From: Roseiarcus sp963759955
GTDB lineage: Bacteria; Pseudomonadota; Alphaproteobacteria; Rhizobiales; Beijerinckiaceae
Direction of reading: 5' to 3'
Assembly (NCBI GenBank): GCA_963759955.1
Contig: CAVXCA010000067.1
Coordinates: 15,701 to 79,700, forward strand
Length of the DNA stretch: 64,000 nucleotides
In this document: piece by piece, positions 59,555-64,000 of the stretch
Position numbering within the stretch: the stretch's first letter is position 1
Layout: every line of letters starts with the position of its first letter
Translations under genes and position numbers: made by a program
Notes under the pieces: generated by a model
The model's database searches: none
The model's input: only the letters and a program-made list of their open reading frames with translations
What the model was told of the DNA's origin: nothing

Positions 59555-60336
59555 CGCGCCCGCCCCAGGGCGCCGCCGCCGAGCCATTGGATGGCGATCA
59601 GCATCGGTACGATCATCAGGAAGAACGCCAGCGTGTAGGCCGAGGCGATCTCCAGCCGCATCGAGGCGTAGGCGTCGGCCAGACCGACCGGGAGCGTTTT
59701 CGTCTCCGGCGTATGCAGCATCCATGTGATGTTGAACTCTCCGATCGAAAGCGTGACGACGGTCAAGGCGCCGGCGACGATGCCGGACGCTGCGTTGGGG
59801 ACGATGATGTCGCGCAAGCGGCGCGCCGGCGCGGCGCCGAAACTCGCCGCCGCCTCGTCGAGCGTTCGCCAGTCGATGGTGTGGAGCACCGCGAGGATCG
59901 ATCTGAGCATGAACGGGAAGGTGTAGAGCACGTGGCCGACGACGATGAAGGCGCTCGACTGTCGAAAGCCGTGGAACGAACCGTAGGCGATGATGAGCGC
60001 CAGCGCCAACGCGAGGCCGGGAATGGCGACGGGCAGGGTGACGATTTCCTCGATCAGCCGCGCCGCCGCGCCGCCGCGCCGCACCAGGGCATAAGCGGCG
60101 GGAACGCCGATGAGAAGCGTGATCGCCAGCGTCGCCAGAGCGATGATGAGCGAGCGCGCGATCGTGTCGGCGTAGAGCCGCCAGACTTCGGCGATCCATT
60201 GCAGGGTGAGCCCCTCGGAAAGCCCGCGCGCGTAGTTGACCGATACGCCCGCCAGAATCGACACCAGCGCCGGCGCGATGAGGAAGATCGCGAGACAGGC
60301 GGTCACGCCCGCCGAGGCGAATGCGGCGGCGCGCAT
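59551..60336 (-). CDS. ABC transporter permease (second)
   Basis: A 261-residue binding-protein-dependent permease with about six helices and the EAA loop LDEAAASFGAAPARRLRDII. The start is ATG 60336 (MRAAAFAS). It forms the membrane channel with the other permease. Confidence 0.9.
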   Translation of the reverse strand: MRAAAFASAGVTACLAIFLIAPALVSILAGVSVNYARGLSEGLTLQWIAEVWRLYADTIARSLIIALATLAITLLIGVPAAYALVRRGGAAARLIEEIVTLPVAIPGLALALALIIAYGSFHGFRQSSAFIVVGHVLYTFPFMLRSILAVLHTIDWRTLDEAAASFGAAPARRLRDIIVPNAASGIVAGALTVVTLSIGEFNITWMLHTPETKTLPVGLADAYASMRLEIASAYTLAFFLMIVPMLIAIQWLGGGALGRAR

Positions 60337-60338
60337 TC

Positions 60339-61154
60339 CTAGGCTCCGGTCATCACGACGCCGCCGGCGAGGCGCCGGGCGAGCGCGAGCGCGAGCCAGG
60401 TGACCAATCCGAGCGCGAGCGACAGCGCCGCCGCCGTCGTCATGTTGGCCGACAAGGTGAACTCGGTGTAGATCGTCATCGCCAGCACGTCGATGCGCGT
60501 GGCCAGCGTGAACGCGGTGCCGAAGGCGCCCATCGCGGTGGCGAAGCACAGCGCGCCCGAGGCCGCCAGCGCCGGCGCCAGCGCCGGCAGAACGACGTCG
60601 CGCTGCAAGGCGAAGGGGCCGGCGCCGAGCGATCGAGCCGCCTCGACGCGGCTCGGATCGAGCCGCTCGACCGCCGCAATGACCGTCACCAACACGCGCG
60701 GCACCGAGAAATAGAGATAGCCGACGAGCAGTCCGGTCAGCGAATAGGCGAAGACGATCCTGCCGCCGAAGACGAGCTCGCTCGCGCGGCCGATGAGGCC
60801 GAGGCGTCCGCCGAGCAAGATCACCATGAAGCCGACGACGACGCCGGGGAACGCCAACGGCAGCACCATCGCCGCCACCAGCGCGTCGCGGCCGGGAAAT
60901 CGCCGGCCGGCGAGGAATTGCGCGGCGATCGTCGCGAAGAGGAGGGTCAGAAAAGTCGTCGCCGCAGCGACCGCCAAGGTGTCGACGAGCGTCGCGCGAT
61001 AGCCCGGATCGGTGAGGACGGCGAAATAAGCCGCCGCGCCCGACGGACCGGAACCGGCGATTGCGACGAGCCGCGCGAGCGGCAGCGCGAGGAACGCGCC
61101 GACGAACGCGATCAGCGGCAACAGCGCAATCCAATCAAAACGCGCGCCGCGCAT
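60339..61154 (-). CDS. ABC transporter permease (first)
   Basis: A 271-residue permease with six or so helices (VLPLAFPGVVVGFMVILLGG) and the EAA loop VEAARSLGAGPFALQRDVVL. It lies 2 bp upstream of the second permease and is the first membrane component of the importer. Confidence 0.9.
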   Translation of the reverse strand: MRGARFDWIALLPLIAFVGAFLALPLARLVAIAGSGPSGAAAYFAVLTDPGYRATLVDTLAVAAATTFLTLLFATIAAQFLAGRRFPGRDALVAAMVLPLAFPGVVVGFMVILLGGRLGLIGRASELVFGGRIVFAYSLTGLLVGYLYFSVPRVLVTVIAAVERLDPSRVEAARSLGAGPFALQRDVVLPALAPALAASGALCFATAMGAFGTAFTLATRIDVLAMTIYTEFTLSANMTTAAALSLALGLVTWLALALARRLAGGVVMTGA

Positions 61155-61187
61155 CGGCGATCGGCCCCCTGTAAAGTCCGGCTCGCT

Positions 61188-62204
61188 CTACCGCACCTGG
61201 GCGATATAGAGCGCCTGAAAGGCCTTTTGCGCCGCTTCGGCCTTCTCCCAGTCGACCGCGTGGACGCGCTCGTAGTCGGACGCGGGCAGGAATTTCGCCG
61301 CGACATCGGGGGGAATCGGAACAGGGCGCGCGGGGCGCATGTAGGCGCGGGTCCACAGCGCCTGGCCCTTGTCGGAAAGCAGATAGTCGAGAATTTTCTT
61401 GGCGTTCTCGGGATGCGGCGCCCCCTTCACCATCGTCATCACGTAAGGGAATGACACCGACCCCTCGCAGGGAATGACGAATTCGAACGCGCCCTTCTCC
61501 GTGTACTTCGCGCGGTAGGCGTTGAAGTCGTAATCGAACAGGATCGGAATTTCGCCCGAAACGACGCGCGCGTAGGAGGTCTGCTTGGGAACGATGGCGT
61601 CGTTCTGCGCCAGCCCCTTGAAGAAGTCGAGCGCCGGCTGGAAATTGTCGAACGAGCCGCCGAGCGCGTTGTTGACGGCGACGACGCCGACATAGCCGAC
61701 CGCGGCCGAAGTCGGATCGAGATAGCCGACCAGACCCTTGTATTCGGGCTTGAGCAGATCGCGCCAGCACGCGGGAACCGGCTTGCCGCCGAGCGCGTCC
61801 TTGTTGACGAACAGGCCGAGGGCGCCCTGATGAACCGTCCACCATTGGCCGTCGGGGTCCTTCAGGTCGGCCGGAATCTTGTCGAAATCCGCCGGCTTGT
61901 AAGGCTGCGTGACGCCCGCCGCCTTGGCCTTGTAGCCGAAGGTGACGCCGTAATAGGCCATGTCGGCGACGGGGTTGTCGCGTTCGGCGAGAACTTGCGA
62001 CAGCGCCTGGCCGGAATTCTTGTTGTCGAACGGCATATCGAGGCCGAGGTCGCTCTTGATCGACTTCAGCATCGTCTCCCAATCCGCCCATTGCGGCGGA
62101 CAATTGTAGCAGATCGCGTCGGCGGCCTGGGCCTGGCGGATCGGCGCGCCGAGCGCGAGCGCGACCGCGAAAAGGATTGCGAGAGCAATGTGTCTTACGG
62201 CCAT
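61188..62204 (-). CDS. ABC transporter periplasmic substrate-binding protein
   Basis: A 338-residue binding protein with a signal peptide (LAILFAVALALGAPIRQAQA) and the class of DWETMLKSIKSDLGLDMPFD and GQALSQVLAERDNPVADMAYYGV, as in iron(III)/polyamine/2-aminoethylphosphonate-type receptors. It is the first gene of the five-gene operon. The terminal phosphodiesterase hints at an organophosphate or phosphonate ligand. Confidence 0.9.
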   Translation of the reverse strand: MAVRHIALAILFAVALALGAPIRQAQAADAICYNCPPQWADWETMLKSIKSDLGLDMPFDNKNSGQALSQVLAERDNPVADMAYYGVTFGYKAKAAGVTQPYKPADFDKIPADLKDPDGQWWTVHQGALGLFVNKDALGGKPVPACWRDLLKPEYKGLVGYLDPTSAAVGYVGVVAVNNALGGSFDNFQPALDFFKGLAQNDAIVPKQTSYARVVSGEIPILFDYDFNAYRAKYTEKGAFEFVIPCEGSVSFPYVMTMVKGAPHPENAKKILDYLLSDKGQALWTRAYMRPARPVPIPPDVAAKFLPASDYERVHAVDWEKAEAAQKAFQALYIAQVR

Positions 62205-62462
62205 GGCGCGCCCCGAAGAAGGAAAGTCCCCTCCGCGCGATCGTTAGGCGCCGTTTGTCACAGATCGATGACAGCTGGCCGCCGAAACATCGGCGAGCGC
62301 AACGCGGCGACGCGCCCTTGCACGAAGCCATGCGCCGTCACAAGTCTGGGATGGAGTTGGCCGATCCTGTCGGGAATGCCGGGACTGCGTCCTGCGAACG
62401 GCGGGCTCGGCGCCCGCTTCGCCTTCGAGACGGCTCGACGCCGCCGAGAGCGGAGGCTTGCG

Positions 62463-62660
62463 ATGCGCTACAAGGGTCTGCGATGCGCCGTCTTGACGAT
62501 CGCGCTGTCGGTCCCGCTGGGAGGTTGCCTGGAAGTCGCGACGAGGACAATGAACCGCCAGCCCATCGCGCCGCAGGCGACGCCCTGCCCCCATGGCGTT
62601 CGAACGGAGGGCGAGAGCGTCGGATACGGCTGCGCGTCGACGGCGCCCGCCGCTCGCTGA
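62463..62660 (+). CDS. small lipoprotein
   Basis: A 65-residue protein from ATG 62463 after GGAGG. Signal sequence and lipobox LRCAVLTIALSVPLGGC place the lipidated Cys near residue 22. The short polar tail has two further cysteines. Too short for functional assignment. Confidence 0.65.
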   Translation: MRYKGLRCAVLTIALSVPLGGCLEVATRTMNRQPIAPQATPCPHGVRTEGESVGYGCASTAPAAR

Positions 62661-62681
62661 GCGCCGCGCCCCCCCCGTCGA

Positions 62682-63449
62682 TCAGCGTTCCCAGTTGAAT
62701 TCGGCGATCCGAGGATCGATCGCGAATGCGCTACGGTCGAATTCGATCCTCGCCAGAGGAAATTCGCAGATCGCCTGAACTCCCGTCGGACCCAACCGCA
62801 TGCGCCAGGTCTGGCGTTCGAGCGGTTGGGGCTCGGCGAACGCCGCGCATTGCAGAACGGCGACGTTGGCGCCCGCGAGCGGATCGCGAACCAACTCGTA
62901 CCGGATGACGGCGGCGCCCGCCGCGCGCGCGGCGTCGGCGAGATCCTGGCACGGCTCGTAGCGGATCGGATCGACCCAGGCCGCGCGGTCGGCGGCGAGC
63001 GGCGGCTCGGTCAGGTCGAGGCGGCTCTTGGCGGCGACGGCCGCGGCGAAGGCGGTGTATTCGCCGGCGTCGCTCGGCCACGGCGTTTGCGGCGAGTCGG
63101 CAAAGAACAGCAGTCGGTGGAACGCCATCTCCGCGACCGCCGTCGCCGGCTTTTCCGCCGCATAATAGACGCCGAGCGTTCGCCCCGCCCGGCGGAAGCG
63201 CGACCCTTTGGGGTATTCGGCGCCGTAGCGGAAGGGCGTCGCCAGCAGATAATTCAGATGGCGGCATTCGCTCGGGATCGCCGGCTTGGTCGCCTCGATC
63301 ATATCCTCGAGCAGGCTTTGCTCGTCGAGCGCATCGACCAGCTTCAGCGTCGAGACCTGATGTTGCGCCTCGACCAGACGCCAGCACCGGGCTCGGTAAT
63401 CCGTCAGTTCAGACGAGAGCGCGGCGGGCGTCCAAATAGGCGATGACAT
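62682..63449 (-). CDS. RES-domain toxin
   Basis: A 255-residue RES-family protein with the characteristic RCWRLVE, FRYGAEYPKGSRF and LGVYYAAEKPATAVAEMAFH, and a helical end. RES toxins deplete NAD+ and are paired with Xre/ParS antitoxins. The frame overlaps the antitoxin gene by 41 bp, so the start may be slightly later. Confidence 0.88.
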   Translation of the reverse strand: MSSPIWTPAALSSELTDYRARCWRLVEAQHQVSTLKLVDALDEQSLLEDMIEATKPAIPSECRHLNYLLATPFRYGAEYPKGSRFRRAGRTLGVYYAAEKPATAVAEMAFHRLLFFADSPQTPWPSDAGEYTAFAAAVAAKSRLDLTEPPLAADRAAWVDPIRYEPCQDLADAARAAGAAVIRYELVRDPLAGANVAVLQCAAFAEPQPLERQTWRMRLGPTGVQAICEFPLARIEFDRSAFAIDPRIAEFNWER

Positions 63450-63792
63450 CGATCAGCCCCACGACGGTTCGGATTTTTTCGATCGGACGGCCGTCGAGCG
63501 CGAGGTTGGGGTTGGCGAGCCAAGAGCGGGCGACGGCTTCGTCGCCGCCGACGATGGCGTCGAGCGAGCGGAACAGCCGGACGAAGAGCACGGCGAGCTC
63601 GAACGGCTTGGCGCCCGCCTCGAGCGTGAAGTCGCCCTTCTTCATGCGCGACACCGTCGCTTCGCTGACGCCGAGCACGGCGGCGAGCAGCCTAGCTTTC
63701 ACGTCGAGCCTCTCCGCCGCGCGGACGACGGCCTTAGTGAGCACGACGCCGCGGTCCGGTCGGACCACACGATTCTCTGCAGCGACTGGCAT
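63409..63792 (-). CDS. Xre/ParS-type antitoxin of the RES pair
   Basis: A 127-residue protein with a helix-turn-helix (RLLAAVLGVSEATVSRMKKG) and a C-terminal MbcA/ParS (DUF2384) part with SWLANPNLALDGRPIEKI. It binds the RES toxin and probably represses the operon. The ATG follows GGAGG; the antitoxin gene precedes the toxin, as usual. Confidence 0.9.
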   Translation of the reverse strand: MPVAAENRVVRPDRGVVLTKAVVRAAERLDVKARLLAAVLGVSEATVSRMKKGDFTLEAGAKPFELAVLFVRLFRSLDAIVGGDEAVARSWLANPNLALDGRPIEKIRTVVGLIDVIAYLDARRALV

Positions 63793-63813
63793 GGCGACCT
63801 CCTACCGGCAGAA

Positions 63814-63819
63814 AGTATA
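63814..63819 (-). promoter_or_regulatory. -10-like hexamer of the RES/Xre operon
   Basis: On the minus strand TATACT lies 21 bp upstream of the antitoxin ATG. The -35 region (TTTCCA) is weak. Confidence 0.35.
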
Positions 63820-64000
63820 CGCCCATAAAATTGCTATGGAAAGGAAAATCTGTGGCCGCGGTCGTCGCCGTGAGGCCTTTGAAGCGGCGGAACGGCCGGC
63901 CGTGGGCGACGATTTCCAAGCACCGAAGGCCCCGACTTTGTCGCCTGGGAACGTCAGGACATAACAATTTCGGTCATTTGCAGAAATGGCGTCCCGGAAG

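Noticed and set aside
59551..61134. A 527-residue frame covering both permeases
   Set aside because: Its first half is antisense-like noise in the wrong frame of the first permease; the real second permease begins at 60336.

Overview
The window is GC-rich bacterial chromosome with short gaps, overlapping start/stop codons and operons on both strands. Several signs point to an alphaproteobacterium, probably Hyphomicrobiales. These are a TTAA-N7-TTAA CtrA-type box, dispersed palindromes of the kind whose translation gives MAGLVPAIHA, an argJ-Nudix pair, and a Xre/RES toxin-antitoxin pair. The genus cannot be fixed from the sequence. No rRNA, tRNA or CRISPR array was seen.

Layout. 1-11 kb is housekeeping: a truncated Crp/Fnr regulator, an SDR-MaoC pair, a methyl-accepting chemotaxis protein, a lipoprotein, a dihydroorotase-like enzyme, YgfZ, a QmcA-NfeD pair and a Gfo/Idh/MocA oxidoreductase. 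10.8-17.3 kb is an unusual protease locus. A secreted protein and a caspase-Sel1-peptidoglycan-binding protein face a four-gene operon that encodes a membrane protein with a Lon-like Ser/Lys dyad and a DUF4384-like exported protein. 18.8-24.1 kb is an accessory island: an IS5-family element, then a GHKL (MutL/MORC-like) ATPase, a Rossmann-like protein, a C5-cytosine methyltransferase and a Vsr endonuclease. 24.3-32.1 kb holds GYD, HicA-like, MORN, HAD and patatin genes and metH behind an AT-rich palindrome.

32.3-36.9 kb is the second accessory area and the best candidate for an undescribed system. A short secreted peptide with three C-terminal cysteines sits beside a radical SAM enzyme (a putative RiPP cassette). 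Next to it is a TIR-nSTAND-TM-FGE receptor-like protein with a tiny upstream ORF. 37-47 kb holds maeB, an IS4-family element with perfect 11-bp target duplications inserted in a palindromic repeat, kup, divergent pcaD-like and BKACE genes, and hrpB carrying a palindromic repeat in frame. 47-57.6 kb holds a glycosyltransferase, a CtrA-boxed Ser/Gly/Pro-rich protein, a Sel1 protein, xerC, an orphan Phd antitoxin with a perfect operator, a Nudix gene, argJ, a parvulin, an acyltransferase and an iron alcohol dehydrogenase. 57.7-62.2 kb is an ABC importer operon ending in a phosphodiesterase. The window ends with a lipoprotein and a RES/Xre toxin-antitoxin pair.

Data quality. Six genes are broken by eight single-base indels (seven insertions, one deletion). 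Undoing each restores a normal reading frame, so they look more like residual sequencing errors than biology. They must be checked before these genes are called pseudogenes.
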